Shown: positions 9,004 to 19,459, counted from the first letter of the stretch. The stretch: 64,000 nucleotides of DNA from an uncultured delta proteobacterium (GCA_903901335.1 CAIUQR010000142.1:1-64000), one strand, 5' to 3'. Translations and numbers: made by a program. The notes: a model not told the origin generated them from the sequence alone.

Positions 9004-10773
9004 TTATGTCTTTTTTTTTCCTGATCCTGGCGGAAGATTTCCCTCCAGGATTTTACGCTGCTGCTTTTTGTCCGATTGATTCCGAGGAACAAAGAGAGGC
9101 GCACTCGTATCACGATGCAGGCCGGTAACATACATCGCTGTCGATAATGTCCCCGGTGTCGGGGTGAAATCCTGGAACTGTCTGACGTGCAGTCCTATTT
9201 TCTCAAGTTTTTTCGCCATCATTGCAGAATGTTGCGCAGTACAACCGGGGTGGGCTGTAATTATATAAGGATTAAAGCGAATCTCTTTCCCGAGTTTTCT
9301 GGCTACCTTCCTGCATTGGTTGAGAAATTCGCAGAGTATTTGATGGGACTCTTTATGCATAAGCGTAAGGATCTCATCCTCTGTGTGTTCGGGGGCAATC
9401 TTTATCGATCCGGGAAGATGGGCAAGAATAAGGGTCTCCAGTAACAGCGGAGTCTTGATGAGGAGTTCCATACGGAGTCCGGATGAAATAAAAACATGCT
9501 GAATACCCTCAATGGCCAAAACTCTTTGCAGCACGTCTACAAGAGCGTGTTCGTCAAGACGCAGATGGCGGCAGACATGAGGGAAAAGGCAGTCATGTTT
9601 TTTGCACGCCTTCAATGAGCATTCGGTTTTATAAAGATTGGCGGTCGGGCCCCCCAGGTCGGTTATGGTCCCATCGAAATCATCCATGTCTCTGATTTCA
9701 GCTGCCTCCAGAAGGATCGAACCTTTGCTGCGACTGCTGATGACAGGTCCCTGATGACGGGAAATGGCACAGAATGAACAGTTACCTGAGCATCCACGGA
9801 CAATGGTAATGGAATGACGGATCATTGTGTAGGCAGGAATGTCCGGAGTGGTGGGATGGGGTTTTCTGGAGAAGGGCAATTGGTACAATGCATCCAGCTC
9901 CGCGGTAGTAAGAGGAGGAGAGGCCGGGTATTGTACAATCCAGGAACTCTGTTGGCGCTGGGCGAGGATTTCCCGCGAGCAACCTCTCGCCTGGAGATCG
10001 ATGGTTCGCTCAGCCTCCATGAACAAATTTTTGTCTTTTTCAATGTCGGCCCAGGAGGGGAGAAGGCGTATCTTCTGTCCATTGTCAGGGCATGACATAT
10101 CCGGGAATTGCAGTGTCATCTCTCGGTCCGTCAATCTTCGGCAGGTGCCGTCAATGAGGTCCACGGGCATGTTTTCTGAGATTCTCCGGGCTGTCTCGAT
10201 AATGCTTTTTTCACCCATCCCGTAAACCAGCAGGTCCGCCTTCGCGTCGGTGAGAACGGACCCTCTCAGTCTCTCCTGTTTGTAATCATAATGGATAAAA
10301 CGCCGAAGTGACGCTTCAATACCTCCGAGGATGACAGGAACGTCTTTAAAAGCAGCACGGGCAAGATTGGCATAGAGGAGCGATGCTCTATCGGGACGAC
10401 GGCGGTTAACTTTTGTTTGCTCCGAGCCGAACCAGGGATTGCCGTTGGGTGAATAGGCATCAGAGGAGCGGACCTTGCCGTTTCCTGAGTAATTGGCAAC
10501 AATGGAATCAAGATTTCCTGCTGTTATCCCAAAGAACAGACGAGGACGACCGAATTGCCGGAAATCATCTGTTTGATCGTAATGGGGCTGGGGCAGAATG
10601 GCGACCCGGTATCCATGGCTCTCCAACAGCCTGCCGATAAGGGCAACACCAAAAGAGGGGTGGTCGATGTATGCATCGCCTGTGACGAGGACGATATCGA
10701 CATAATCCCAGCCAAGTGCCTTGCACTCCTGCCGGGAAACGGGGAGATGGGCAAGTGAAGCGCTTGGAGTCAT
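9004..10773 (-). CDS. YgiQ-family radical SAM protein
   Basis: A 589-residue protein of the YgiQ (UPF0313) family. The radical SAM cysteine motif is CSGNCSFC near residue 330, binding the 4Fe-4S cluster that cleaves S-adenosylmethionine. The N-terminal part (DYVDIVLVTGDAYIDHPSFG) resembles the cobalamin-binding-like domain typical of the family. It is full length. The physiological reaction is not known. It converges with the tyrosine-kinase gene. Confidence 0.88.
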   Translation of the reverse strand: MTPSASLAHLPVSRQECKALGWDYVDIVLVTGDAYIDHPSFGVALIGRLLESHGYRVAILPQPHYDQTDDFRQFGRPRLFFGITAGNLDSIVANYSGNGKVRSSDAYSPNGNPWFGSEQTKVNRRRPDRASLLYANLARAAFKDVPVILGGIEASLRRFIHYDYKQERLRGSVLTDAKADLLVYGMGEKSIIETARRISENMPVDLIDGTCRRLTDREMTLQFPDMSCPDNGQKIRLLPSWADIEKDKNLFMEAERTIDLQARGCSREILAQRQQSSWIVQYPASPPLTTAELDALYQLPFSRKPHPTTPDIPAYTMIRHSITIVRGCSGNCSFCAISRHQGPVISSRSKGSILLEAAEIRDMDDFDGTITDLGGPTANLYKTECSLKACKKHDCLFPHVCRHLRLDEHALVDVLQRVLAIEGIQHVFISSGLRMELLIKTPLLLETLILAHLPGSIKIAPEHTEDEILTLMHKESHQILCEFLNQCRKVARKLGKEIRFNPYIITAHPGCTAQHSAMMAKKLEKIGLHVRQFQDFTPTPGTLSTAMYVTGLHRDTSAPLFVPRNQSDKKQQRKILEGNLPPGSGKKKT

Positions 10774-11111
10774 AGGCTGTGATCGGCATGCATCTACTGC
10801 ACACTATTGAGGTTGAAAAAAATGAGCAACGAGGGACGTGGTGTTGCAAAAACCATTAAACGCGGACGTCTCATTCAGATACACCATTCTGGCAGTACTG
10901 GGTTGAGCCGAATGCACCTGTCTTCCTATATAATGACAATCTTTGAAAAGTAAACAGACAAAGCGGTGAAGTTTAAGGATGAAAATATTTTTTGGAATTC
11001 CGGAGAGCCTCTGCTAGACTATAAACGATATTGCTCTTTTGTTCAGTTTTTATAAGGTGGTTTTACAAAAAGGTGAACAGGACTGTGTCAAAATTGATAA
11101 GAGGTCTTCAG
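10774..11111. other. Intergenic region between ygiQ and the response regulator
   Basis: Divergent spacer of 338 bases. TATAAT occurs at 10929-10934 but without a correctly spaced -35, and GGAATTCC at 10994-11001 is a short palindrome. No gene or RNA was recognised. Confidence 0.35.
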
Positions 11112-11783
11112 ATGGCGCCTGGACGGAAAACATATAGAATAGTGTTGGCGGATGATCATGTATTAATCCGACACGGAATAAAAAACATTATTAATCAGGT
11201 TCCCACCCTCCAGGTTGTAGGCGAAGTCAGTAATGGAGAGGAGTTGTTGAAATTGATCGAAACAGGTGTCCCCGACATGCTCATCCTCGACATAACAATG
11301 CCGAAAATTTCCGGAATTGAAGTCGTTGGTATTGTAAAGCGGAAATATCCCCGGATCAAAATCCTTATGCTTACCATGCATAAGAGCAAGGGTTATTTTT
11401 ACAGTGCCATGTCGGCGGGCGCAGATGGTTATCTGATGAAGGATGATTCGAGCGAGGAACTGTTGTTGGCGATAAAGAAAATACAGGAAGGGAAAACATA
11501 CCTTTCGCCGGCACTTGCCGATGACTTCACCGATGATGTCCTGGCAGCACATCGCAATCAGCAGTGCAGTCCATTTAAAGGGATGACGGACAGGGAAAAA
11601 GAGGTGCTTCATTTGGTGGTTGAGGGGTTTACCAGCAGGGCCATGGCTGAGAAACTCTGTCTCAGTCCCAGAACCGTAGATCACCATCGGTCCAGATTGC
11701 TGAAAAAATTCAACATGAAAAACACCGTTGATCTCGTCAATTTCGCAGTCAGAAACGGTTTTGTCGCCTTCGAGGATTCTTGA
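11112..11783 (+). CDS. NarL/FixJ-family response regulator
   Basis: A 223-residue two-component transcription regulator. The receiver domain (about residues 8-125) has the acidic pair in VLADDHVLI and the phospho-acceptor Asp in LILDITMP. The C-terminal LuxR-type helix-turn-helix starts at LTDREKEVLHLV and has the recognition helix around SPRTVDHHRSRLL. I chose the ATG at 11112 because AAGAGG precedes it and the receiver starts right after. No histidine kinase gene is adjacent, so it is an orphan here; targets are unknown. Confidence 0.9.
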   Translation: MAPGRKTYRIVLADDHVLIRHGIKNIINQVPTLQVVGEVSNGEELLKLIETGVPDMLILDITMPKISGIEVVGIVKRKYPRIKILMLTMHKSKGYFYSAMSAGADGYLMKDDSSEELLLAIKKIQEGKTYLSPALADDFTDDVLAAHRNQQCSPFKGMTDREKEVLHLVVEGFTSRAMAEKLCLSPRTVDHHRSRLLKKFNMKNTVDLVNFAVRNGFVAFEDS

Positions 11784-11837
11784 AATTTAGCTGTTCCGCA
11801 AACGGAAACAAGAAGTGGCTACACCTTTGAAAACAGT

Positions 11838-11878
11838 ACGGCGGATGATCTGTTTCCAGACCACCCGCCGTGATTTTT
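11838..11878 (+). terminator. Rho-independent terminator after the response regulator
   Basis: Stem ACGGCGG (11838-11844) pairs with CCGCCGT (11865-11871) across a 20-base loop, and five T residues follow at 11874-11878. It sits between two genes whose 3' ends converge (the response regulator and acs). Confidence 0.6.
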
Positions 11879-11909
11879 CAGGCTAAATGAGCAATGTGCT
11901 CAAAAGAAA

Positions 11910-13946
11910 TTAGCCGACCATCTTCTTGATTTCTTCTACGATTTCCGGGTTTGCCAGCGTCATGACGTTGCCGACATCACCCTTGTTTGATATGGCACCA
12001 AGTACACGCCGCATGATCTTACCGGAGCGGGTCTTCGGCATATCGGGTACGATCCAGACTTTACGGGCTTTTGCAATTTTACCAATCTGGAAGACAATAG
12101 CGTCATTAACTTTTTGGGCGAGTTCAGGCGATGCCTTGAACCCAGGTTTCAGAGAAACATAGACATCCGGCTCTTTCCCTTTGATGTCATGGGCGACCGG
12201 AACAACGGCTGCCTCTGCAACTTCCAGAACCGTCAAGCATGCCGATTCGATTTCCTTTGTCCCTAACCGATGGCCGGAGACGTTGATAACATCGTCGATC
12301 CTGCCCAGGATACGGAAGTAGCCATCGTGTGCTTCCACGGCCGCGTCGCCGGTCAAATATGGCCAGTCACGCCAGTCTTTACTGTTCGGGTTCTTGCAGT
12401 ATCGTTCATAGTAATTTTTAACGAATCGTGCCCGGTCACCCCAGATAGTCTGGAATCCACCTGGCCAGGGGTTCTGGATACAAATATTTCCAGCCTGTCC
12501 GCATCCGGCCGGCAGAGCAACCCCATCCTCATCAAAGATAATAGGATGGATACCGGGAACGCCTTTTCCGCAACTTCCTGGTTTCATCGGGTCGATGCCG
12601 GGAACGGTGCTGCAGAGGAAGCCACCGGTTTCTGTCTGCCACCAGGTATCGACAATGGCAGCTTCCCCTTTGCCGACCTCTTTTTGATACCACTTCCAGA
12701 CGATAGGCTCGATGGGCTCGCCTACCGTGGTCATATGCTTGAAGTGATACGTGTATTTTGCCGGCTCATCGGGACCTACTTTTCTGAGCGCGCGGATTGC
12801 AGTCGGTGCGGTGTGGAAGATATTGACATCAAGATTCTGGGCAATTCTCCAGCATCGACCGGCATCCGGATAGGTGGGGATACCCTCATAGATAACGGAA
12901 GAGGCGCAGAGAGCAAGCGGTCCGTAAACGATGAAAGAGTGGCCTGTGATCCATCCGATATCGGCCATACACCAGTACACATCCTCAGGATGGATGTCCT
13001 GGATGTATTTCGACATGGCGGTTACATAGGAAAGATAGCCGCCGGTGCTATGCTGACAGCCCTTCGGTTTTCCGGTGGTGCCGCTTGTGTACATCAGGAA
13101 AAGCGGATCCTCGGCCAGCATCTTCTCAGGCTCGATCCGAGCGCCGTAGAATTTTTTCAGCTCGTCGTTGACGATAAAGTCGCGTCCTGCAGTCAAAGGA
13201 GCCTTAGAGGAGTTCTTGCCGGGATGACGCTGCCAGATCAACAGCTTGTCGACCTTTTGGCCGCCTTCTGCAGCGATCTTGCAGGAATCATCATCAACGG
13301 CCTTATGCTCAAGGAGTTTTCCGCCTCGGTAATAGCCGTCCATGGTGATCACGACTTTACTTTGAGAATCGACGATCCTGTCTGCACAGGCGCTGGCGGA
13401 GAAACCTCCGAACACGACGGAGTGGATAACCCCGATTCGTGCGCAGGCAAGCATGGTGACGGCGAGGTCTGCCGACATCGGCATATGAACGGTAACCCGA
13501 TCACCGCGTTTGAGACCGGCGAAATCCCTCAATAATGCGGCAAACTCGTTGACCCGCACATACAGTTCCTGATAGGTGACGTGCTGGACAGCTTCATCTT
13601 CCAGCTCAGGGACGAAATGAATGGCGGTTTTATTTTTATTTTTTGCCAGATGACGGTCGATGCAGTTGTAACTGACATTGAGCAACCCGCCCTTAAACCA
13701 TTTCCAGCATGGTGCATCGCTTGTATCAAGGACCTGGTCCCATTGTTTGTACCAGGTAAGAAGTTCGGCGAATTCAATATAACAATCAGGAAAGTTATCA
13801 AGGCTGAAGCGCTTAAAGATGTCTGGATCAGTGAGATTGGCCTGGCCGATAAATTTTGTAGATGGGTAGAAATATTCCTCTTCCTGCCAATGAACAGCTA
13901 TTTGGGATTCTGATGTTCCGATAACTTCCGCTTTCTCTTTACTCAT
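11910..13946 (-). CDS. acs: Acetyl-CoA synthetase (AMP-forming)
   Basis: The 678-residue enzyme activates acetate to acetyl-CoA through acetyl-AMP. The ANL-family P-loop motif YTSGTTGKPKG and the C-terminal PKTRSGKIMRRVL are present; the lysine in SGK is the catalytic residue that is reversibly acetylated in characterised Acs enzymes. The start at 13946 is set by AAGGAG just upstream and by alignment to the usual N-terminus; the frame stays open to 14153 without family-like sequence. Divergently placed downstream genes encode AcuC- and AcuB-like proteins, which suggests acetylation control. Confidence 0.95.
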   Translation of the reverse strand: MSKEKAEVIGTSESQIAVHWQEEEYFYPSTKFIGQANLTDPDIFKRFSLDNFPDCYIEFAELLTWYKQWDQVLDTSDAPCWKWFKGGLLNVSYNCIDRHLAKNKNKTAIHFVPELEDEAVQHVTYQELYVRVNEFAALLRDFAGLKRGDRVTVHMPMSADLAVTMLACARIGVIHSVVFGGFSASACADRIVDSQSKVVITMDGYYRGGKLLEHKAVDDDSCKIAAEGGQKVDKLLIWQRHPGKNSSKAPLTAGRDFIVNDELKKFYGARIEPEKMLAEDPLFLMYTSGTTGKPKGCQHSTGGYLSYVTAMSKYIQDIHPEDVYWCMADIGWITGHSFIVYGPLALCASSVIYEGIPTYPDAGRCWRIAQNLDVNIFHTAPTAIRALRKVGPDEPAKYTYHFKHMTTVGEPIEPIVWKWYQKEVGKGEAAIVDTWWQTETGGFLCSTVPGIDPMKPGSCGKGVPGIHPIIFDEDGVALPAGCGQAGNICIQNPWPGGFQTIWGDRARFVKNYYERYCKNPNSKDWRDWPYLTGDAAVEAHDGYFRILGRIDDVINVSGHRLGTKEIESACLTVLEVAEAAVVPVAHDIKGKEPDVYVSLKPGFKASPELAQKVNDAIVFQIGKIAKARKVWIVPDMPKTRSGKIMRRVLGAISNKGDVGNVMTLANPEIVEEIKKMVG

Positions 13947-14533
13947 AAGTCGTGCTCCTTTCATGAATCTGGTTAAGAATTTAATTTCAAAACAGTTTCC
14001 GATGGTGCCGTGTGTTGATCCTCCTTTGTTCAGTTGTGCCGGATTACCGGCTGCGAAAGGTGAAAAGGCTCTTTTTTTAGGGCGTGCTAAAAAAAGAAAC
14101 CAACAATCATACGCATAAAACCTGTCCGTACCATAATTGCGAAGGTATTGCAATTAGTTTTGACTTGTGATTAAGACAAATTGATGTGCTTCTTTTCAAT
14201 GCTCAAACTTAGCCGATTATTTGAGGAAAGGGTAGTCCCAATTGCAGAGGAATGAATTTTTTTAGACGTGCCTTGGTTTCAACCGTTGACCCTAGTATAA
14301 CCCAGGTGATTTTTCAACAGCGACACAAACAAAAAAGAAGGAATTTTTTATCAAATTGTGCTTAGCTACAATACTGGAAATAATTTTGCAAAGCACAATG
14401 AGACTGGGCTTCTGCTCCCTGATTTCTTCTGGAAGGGTGAGCGCTGTAAAGGAGCATATTAATATGCGCAGGTGGATTACGAGAGGGGTGTTTTTCATCT
14501 GCAATTTTCATCTGTAATACAGGGTACGATTCT
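13947..14533. other. Long intergenic region between acs and the acuC-like gene
   Basis: A 587-base divergent spacer expected to hold the promoters and control sites of the acetate module. Apart from the inverted repeat at 14070-14097, no gene, tRNA or clear sigma-54 motif was recognised. The region is AT-rich with several poly-T/poly-A tracts. Confidence 0.45.
14070..14097. repeat. Perfect 11-base inverted repeat upstream of acs
   Basis: Arms TCTTTTTTTAG and CTAAAAAAAGA flank a 6-base centre (GGCGTG). It lies about 125 bases upstream of the acs start, so it may be an operator or a hairpin in the acs leader. Confidence 0.5.
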
Positions 14534-15487
14534 ATGAAAAGAACGGGATTTTTGTATGACGACAGATATCTTCTCCATGTTACATTCGAAGGCCATCCTG
14601 AATCACCGGCGAGACTGAGATCGATCCATTCGCGCCTTGCTACGTCCGGTGTGCTTGAAAAGCTGACCTTGATCAGTGCGGAGGTTGCAAATCAGAGGTG
14701 GATAGAGGCGGTCCATAAGATCCAGTATATACTGCGCTTCGAAGAGGCTTGCCTGATGGGATTTGAGGATTTCGACCATCAGGATAACTCGGTTTGCCGG
14801 GATACCTATGAAATTGCCTTACTGGCAGTAGGTGGAATTCTTCGGACTGTCGATGACATGATGAGCGGAGCCATTGATAATGCCTTCTGTGCAGTTCGTC
14901 CTCCTGGGCATCATGCCGAAGTAGATACGGCGATGGGGTTTTGTTTCTTCAATAATATTGCGATTGCAGCAAAATATCTCCAGAAAAAGTGGGGGATCGG
15001 GCGTGTAGGTATTATTGATTTTGATGTCCATCATGGTAACGGGACTCAGCATACCTTTGAAAATGATCCGACGGTCTTTTATTACTCGATTCATGAGCAC
15101 CCCTCTTTTGCCTATCCTGGGACGGGAAGAGAGTTTGAGGCAGGAAAAGGAGAGGGGAGCGGTTACACATTGAATTCTCCTGTCTTACCGGGAAGAGGGG
15201 ATGATGAATATAAAAAAATGATTATGAAAGACCTTGTCCCGACTTTCGATGCCTTCAAGCCCGAAGTCATCCTTCTGTCGGCTGGCTTTGATGCCCATGA
15301 AAGCGACCTGATGTCCGGTGTTAATCTCACAACAGAAGGATATGATTTCATTACAGATGAGATATTGAAACTCGTTGACAGGCATGCCGGAGGCAGGGTT
15401 ATTTCTGTCCTGGAGGGAGGATACAATCTGGATGTCTTGCCGATCCTGGTTGAAAACCATATTAAAAAACTCGCAGGTCTACCATAA
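14534..15487 (+). CDS. AcuC-like histone-deacetylase-family protein
   Basis: A 317-residue arginase/deacetylase-fold enzyme. The zinc and charge-relay residues are visible in RPPGHHAE, DFDVHHGNGTQ and SAGFDAHESD, with a C-terminal GGYN. Family members remove acetyl groups from lysines or polyamines. Its position divergent from acs, followed by an AcuB-like gene, resembles the Bacillus acuABC locus, in which AcuC deacetylates and reactivates acetyl-CoA synthetase. That role is therefore the best inference. Acetylpolyamine hydrolase is the alternative. Confidence 0.87.
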   Translation: MKRTGFLYDDRYLLHVTFEGHPESPARLRSIHSRLATSGVLEKLTLISAEVANQRWIEAVHKIQYILRFEEACLMGFEDFDHQDNSVCRDTYEIALLAVGGILRTVDDMMSGAIDNAFCAVRPPGHHAEVDTAMGFCFFNNIAIAAKYLQKKWGIGRVGIIDFDVHHGNGTQHTFENDPTVFYYSIHEHPSFAYPGTGREFEAGKGEGSGYTLNSPVLPGRGDDEYKKMIMKDLVPTFDAFKPEVILLSAGFDAHESDLMSGVNLTTEGYDFITDEILKLVDRHAGGRVISVLEGGYNLDVLPILVENHIKKLAGLP

Positions 15488-15556
15488 TACTACTATGTAA
15501 AGAAGAACCCGAGCAACATTTTGTCATTACAGTGAAATTGAAAATATGGAGGTTAT

Positions 15557-16234
15557 ATGTTTATCAGTGAAATGATGGTTAAGGATCTTGTTACTATTCA
15601 TCATGATGCTAAAATATCTGAAGCACGAGAGTTGATGGACCGGAATCATGTACGGCATCTTCCCGTTGTCGACAGCTCCGGATTGCTTGTCGGCATTCTC
15701 ACCGATCGTGATATGCGAGATGCGATGCCTTCAGTATTATTGGATAAAAAATCCTGCAAAAAAACGTGGGATAGAGTGTTGGGCCATTCTATCAGTGAAA
15801 TTATGACCAAAGATGTCATCACAATTCCTATCTATTATACAATCCAGGATGCCCTGATGGTTATCCAGAAAAAAAAGGTGGGGGCGATTCCCGTTGTTGA
15901 TGAAAATGGAGTTTTGAAGGGTATCCTTTCTACTCGCGATCTTCTGGCATCTTTTGTGAACGTGATGGGCATAGGTCAGCCGGGTACACTGCTGTGCATC
16001 CTTGCCGAGGAAAAGCAAGGACAGTTGAAAAAGATCGTCGATATTATAACAGCCGAGAAGATATCCTTTGGAAGTGTCCTCGTTGCACGATACTGGGATG
16101 CCACCAAGAGGGGGATTTTCCCCTATCTTCTTACTAACAATGTGATCAATGTGAAAAAGAAGTTGCTGGAAGCGGGCTTTGAGTTGATTGATCCGATGAG
16201 ATTTTATATGAGTCAAATTCCGAAAAAAAAATAG
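15557..16234 (+). CDS. AcuB-like protein (two CBS domains plus ACT-like domain)
   Basis: A 225-residue protein with a Bateman module: CBS 1 at about residues 1-60 (VKDLVTIHHDAKISEARELM) and CBS 2 at about 80-135 (MTKDVITIPIYYTIQDALMV). A C-terminal ACT-like segment follows (about 140-215, beginning GTLLCILAEEKQGQL). This CBS-CBS-ACT order is that of Bacillus AcuB, whose ligand is probably an adenosine nucleotide. It follows the acuC-like gene by 69 bases. No AcuA-type acetyltransferase gene is nearby. Confidence 0.82.
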   Translation: MFISEMMVKDLVTIHHDAKISEARELMDRNHVRHLPVVDSSGLLVGILTDRDMRDAMPSVLLDKKSCKKTWDRVLGHSISEIMTKDVITIPIYYTIQDALMVIQKKKVGAIPVVDENGVLKGILSTRDLLASFVNVMGIGQPGTLLCILAEEKQGQLKKIVDIITAEKISFGSVLVARYWDATKRGIFPYLLTNNVINVKKKLLEAGFELIDPMRFYMSQIPKKK

Positions 16235-16356
16235 CCGATCTCCCCGTTGTTTTTTTTATTCATGATTTTCTGAAAATATCTTCTAGCCCTTCAAATCCTC
16301 CGAGATAATTGTCCGTTGATATCTTGTATGATATCGGTGTGTTGTCCAGATTATTG

Positions 16357-16368
16357 GGTATATATACC
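16357..16368. repeat. 12-base perfect palindrome upstream of the HU gene
   Basis: GGTATATATACC lies about 100 bases before the HU start codon. It could be an operator or an AT-rich promoter element; nothing more can be said. Confidence 0.3.
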
Positions 16369-16470
16369 TAATAAAAAACAGGTATATCCAACAATTGTTT
16401 TTTCTGTAGGAGGGGGTAATACTGCTCGACTGGATCGATTATATCATCACGGATGAGGAGAGCAGAGAAG

Positions 16471-16743
16471 ATGAATAAAGGTGAACTGATTACAAGTATA
16501 GCAGAATCACAAAATGTGAGCCGAGCGGAGGCCGGGAAGGCCTTGGATGTTTTTCTGGCCAACATGGTTGATGCAATGAAGAAGGGAGACCGGGTGACAC
16601 TGGTCGGCTTCGGCTCATTCCGGGTTGTTCAAAGAGCTGCGCAGAAAGGACGGAACCCCCGTACAGGACAGAGCCTTGAGATCCCTGCGCATAACGTTGT
16701 CAAGTTCAAGCCGGGCAAACGACTCTACGCACGGGTTCAATAA
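16471..16743 (+). CDS. HU-family DNA-binding protein
   Basis: A 90-residue nucleoid protein with the typical HU N-terminus MNKGELITSIAESQNVSRAEA, the GFGSF turn, and the beta-arm RNPRTGQSLEIPA. HU dimers bend and compact DNA. I chose the ATG at 16471, preceded by a GAGGAG-rich leader, over an upstream in-frame codon at 16453. It is transcribed toward lgt. Confidence 0.95.
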   Translation: MNKGELITSIAESQNVSRAEAGKALDVFLANMVDAMKKGDRVTLVGFGSFRVVQRAAQKGRNPRTGQSLEIPAHNVVKFKPGKRLYARVQ

Positions 16744-16760
16744 GCCGGCAGGTTTCCGGA

Positions 16761-17558
16761 TTACTGAGAAGGTCTTTTTCGAAACCCCCAGAGAAGCAGT
16801 CCTCCCAGGATCATCACACCGCTGAGAAGCTGTCCCATGGTCAAGTTGCCGAAAAGAAAGCCCACCTGAGGGTCAGGCTGCCGCACGAACTCGACCAGAA
16901 TGCGAAAGATGCCGTAGCAGATAAAAAACAGGGCCAGCAATGATCCGTGCGGCCAGAGCGGCCGTTGCTGCCAAGGTCTGTTTCTCAGGGGCCAGAGGAT
17001 CAGAAAGAGCACGAGGCCTTCGAGGAGGGCTTCATAGAGCTGAGACGGATGGCGGGGAGCAGCGCCTCCACCGGGGAAGATCATCCCCCACGGGACAGTG
17101 GTTGTCCGTCCGAACAGTTCGCCATTGATGAAATTCCCGATCCTTCCAAGCCCAATGCCGACCGGCATGGTAACTATATAGATATCGGCGGCCTTCCAGA
17201 AATCGATGTCTTTCATCCGGCAGAAAATCGCTCCACCAAAAATGAGGCAGAGTGCAGCTCCATGTATCGACATGCCGCCGTTCCAGGTGGCGGGAATTTC
17301 CAGCGGGTGGGCCAGGTAGTAGGTGAGATTGTAAAAAAGCACATAGCCGAGCCTGCCGCCTACTATGACACAGAGGATCAGGACCAGGTTGAGGTCTTCG
17401 AAATGTTTCTCAAGATTTTTATACTTGAAAGCGGCGATCTGGTTTTTTGCTAACAGATAGCTGGCGCTGAAGCCAAGGACATACATAAGTCCGTACCAGC
17501 GAATATGCAGCGGACCGATACTCAGGAGGACCGGATCGATGGAGGGAAAGGGGATCAT
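16761..17558 (-). CDS. lgt: Prolipoprotein diacylglyceryl transferase
   Basis: A 265-residue polytopic inner-membrane enzyme that adds diacylglycerol to the lipobox cysteine of prolipoproteins. Conserved Lgt segments are visible: [10 protein letters not shown], the signature [14 protein letters not shown] and RHPSQLYEA. Its ATG overlaps the mnmG stop by four bases, so the two are translationally linked. The TPR lipoprotein at 26-28 kb is a likely substrate. Confidence 0.96.
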   Translation of the reverse strand: MIPFPSIDPVLLSIGPLHIRWYGLMYVLGFSASYLLAKNQIAAFKYKNLEKHFEDLNLVLILCVIVGGRLGYVLFYNLTYYLAHPLEIPATWNGGMSIHGAALCLIFGGAIFCRMKDIDFWKAADIYIVTMPVGIGLGRIGNFINGELFGRTTTVPWGMIFPGGGAAPRHPSQLYEALLEGLVLFLILWPLRNRPWQQRPLWPHGSLLALFFICYGIFRILVEFVRQPDPQVGFLFGNLTMGQLLSGVMILGGLLLWGFRKRPSQ

Positions 17559-19459
17559 CTGTCCTCCTGTCTCTGTTCTTTGACTTTTTTCAGATGAACC
17601 TGAAGCACGGAAATTGCAGCCGGGGTTATGCCGGAGATCCTTGATGCCTGACCGAGAGAATGAGGCCTGACTCTGGAGAGTTTTTCGACAACCTCATTGG
17701 AGAGACCCGATAGTCCTTTGTATTCCATATCCGCCGGCAGGGTGACCGATTCCATCTTCTTGAACCGTTGTACCTGCTCAGACTGTCGTTGAATATATCC
17801 GTCAAATTTCACCTGCAGCTGGACCTCTTCCCTGACCTCTGAACGGCTGAGTTCAGTAACAGCTTTGCACAGGTCTTCAGGCAGAGGCAGACCGGCCAGC
17901 TGCTCGATCCTCAGTTCCGGCCGGCGAAGAATATCGGCAAGTGTTGATTTCTGCTTCAGCGGCACGCTGTCGAGCTGGGCCAAGGCCGCATTTACCTCGG
18001 TTGACGGCTTGATGGAGATGGATTGAAGCAGCGCGAGCCCTTGGGCAATCGCTGTTTCCTTGGCCATGAACAGATCATATTTTTCCCGGCTCAACAGACC
18101 GATATCATAACCGATCCGGCTCAGTCTGGAATCGGCGTTATCCTCGCGCAAGAGCAGCCGGTATTCGGCCCTGGAGGTGAAGAGCCGGTACGGTTCTTTT
18201 GTGCCGCAGGTGACAAGATCATCGATCAGGACGCCGGTATAGGCCTGGGAACGATCGAGGATAACCGCCTCTTTTTTCTGGATATAGCGCACCGCATTTA
18301 TCCCTGCCATGAGTCCCTGGGCGGCAGCTTCTTCATACCCTGAGGTGCCGTTGATCTGGCCTGCCAGGAAAAGACCTGCTACACGTTTGGTGGCAAGGGA
18401 GGGGTGGAGTTCCAGAGGATCGACGAAATCGTATTCGATCGCATATCCGGGGCGGATGATTTTTGCGTGCTCCAGCCCTTTAATACTATGAATCATATCC
18501 ACCTGGGTGGCCAGAGGCAGACTGGTTGGCAGGCCATTCGGGTAGACTTCCACCGTCTCAAGACCCTCAGGTTCGAGAAATATCTGATGCCGGTCCTTTT
18601 CAGGAAACCGCATCACCTTGTCTTCGATGGAAGGGCAGTATCTGGCCCCTGTTCCCTTGATGATTCCAGCATACATCGGTGATTTGTCGATGCCGTTTCT
18701 GATTATCTGGTGGGTCTTCTCATTGGTATAGGTGATATAACAGGGTCGCTGGGGCAGGGTGTAGCCGTTCCCCCGGCTTGCAAAAGAAAAATGCATCGGC
18801 GGATCGTCACTGTACTGTGCCTCCAGCTCGGAATAATCAATAGAGTGCGCATGGAGCCGGGGGACGGTCCCGGTCTTCAGCCGACCCACCTGAAATCCCA
18901 TCTTCTTGAACCAGGCGGCGAGGCTGATTGAAGGCGCATCGCCCATTCTGCCGGCAGGAAAATGTTTCAGGCCGACATGGATCAGGCCGTTTAAAAAGGT
19001 GCCGGTGGCAACGACCACCGCCTGAACGCTGATGACCTCTTCAAGGGAGGTTATGAGACCGGTTACTTTCCCGTTTTCAACGAGGATCGAGTCGACAATG
19101 GCCTGTTTGATGGTCAGATTTTCCTGATTTTCGAGCACGGATTTCATCCGTAACCGGTAAAGAAGCCTGTCCGCCTGGGCGCGTGAGGAGCGGACAGCCG
19201 GCCCTTTGCTGGTATTCAAACGGCGAAACTGGATGGATGTCGCATCGATATTGGTGGCCATTTCACCGCCCAGGGCATCAATTTCCCTGACGAGGTGTCC
19301 CTTGGCAAGGCCGCCGATCGCCGGGTTACAGGACATTGCCCCGATGGTGTCGGCATTGATGATGGCGACCACGGTTCTGAGTCCCATCCGGGCGGCAGCA
19401 AGAGCTGCTTCACAGCCGGCATGACCAGCCCCTATTACAGCCACATCATATTCATTCAT
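17555..19459 (-). CDS. mnmG: tRNA uridine-5-carboxymethylaminomethyl modification enzyme MnmG (GidA)
   Basis: A 634-residue FAD enzyme that, with MnmE, modifies U34 of certain tRNAs. The N-terminal dinucleotide-binding motif is [10 protein letters not shown], and [20 protein letters not shown] is a family signature. I chose ATG at 19459; a start two codons earlier (19465) is possible. Its partner mnmE lies about 5 kb away at the end of the rpmH cluster but on the other strand, rather than directly next to it as in many genomes. Confidence 0.96.
   Translation of the reverse strand: MNEYDVAVIGAGHAGCEAALAAARMGLRTVVAIINADTIGAMSCNPAIGGLAKGHLVREIDALGGEMATNIDATSIQFRRLNTSKGPAVRSSRAQADRLLYRLRMKSVLENQENLTIKQAIVDSILVENGKVTGLITSLEEVISVQAVVVATGTFLNGLIHVGLKHFPAGRMGDAPSISLAAWFKKMGFQVGRLKTGTVPRLHAHSIDYSELEAQYSDDPPMHFSFASRGNGYTLPQRPCYITYTNEKTHQIIRNGIDKSPMYAGIIKGTGARYCPSIEDKVMRFPEKDRHQIFLEPEGLETVEVYPNGLPTSLPLATQVDMIHSIKGLEHAKIIRPGYAIEYDFVDPLELHPSLATKRVAGLFLAGQINGTSGYEEAAAQGLMAGINAVRYIQKKEAVILDRSQAYTGVLIDDLVTCGTKEPYRLFTSRAEYRLLLREDNADSRLSRIGYDIGLLSREKYDLFMAKETAIAQGLALLQSISIKPSTEVNAALAQLDSVPLKQKSTLADILRRPELRIEQLAGLPLPEDLCKAVTELSRSEVREEVQLQVKFDGYIQRQSEQVQRFKKMESVTLPADMEYKGLSGLSNEVVEKLSRVRPHSLGQASRISGITPAAISVLQVHLKKVKEQRQEDR

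Noticed and set aside
12270-13535. A 421-codon open frame on the strand opposite acs
   Set aside because: It is a shadow of acs codon usage; it has no ribosome binding site, no family-like sequence, and acs is certain.
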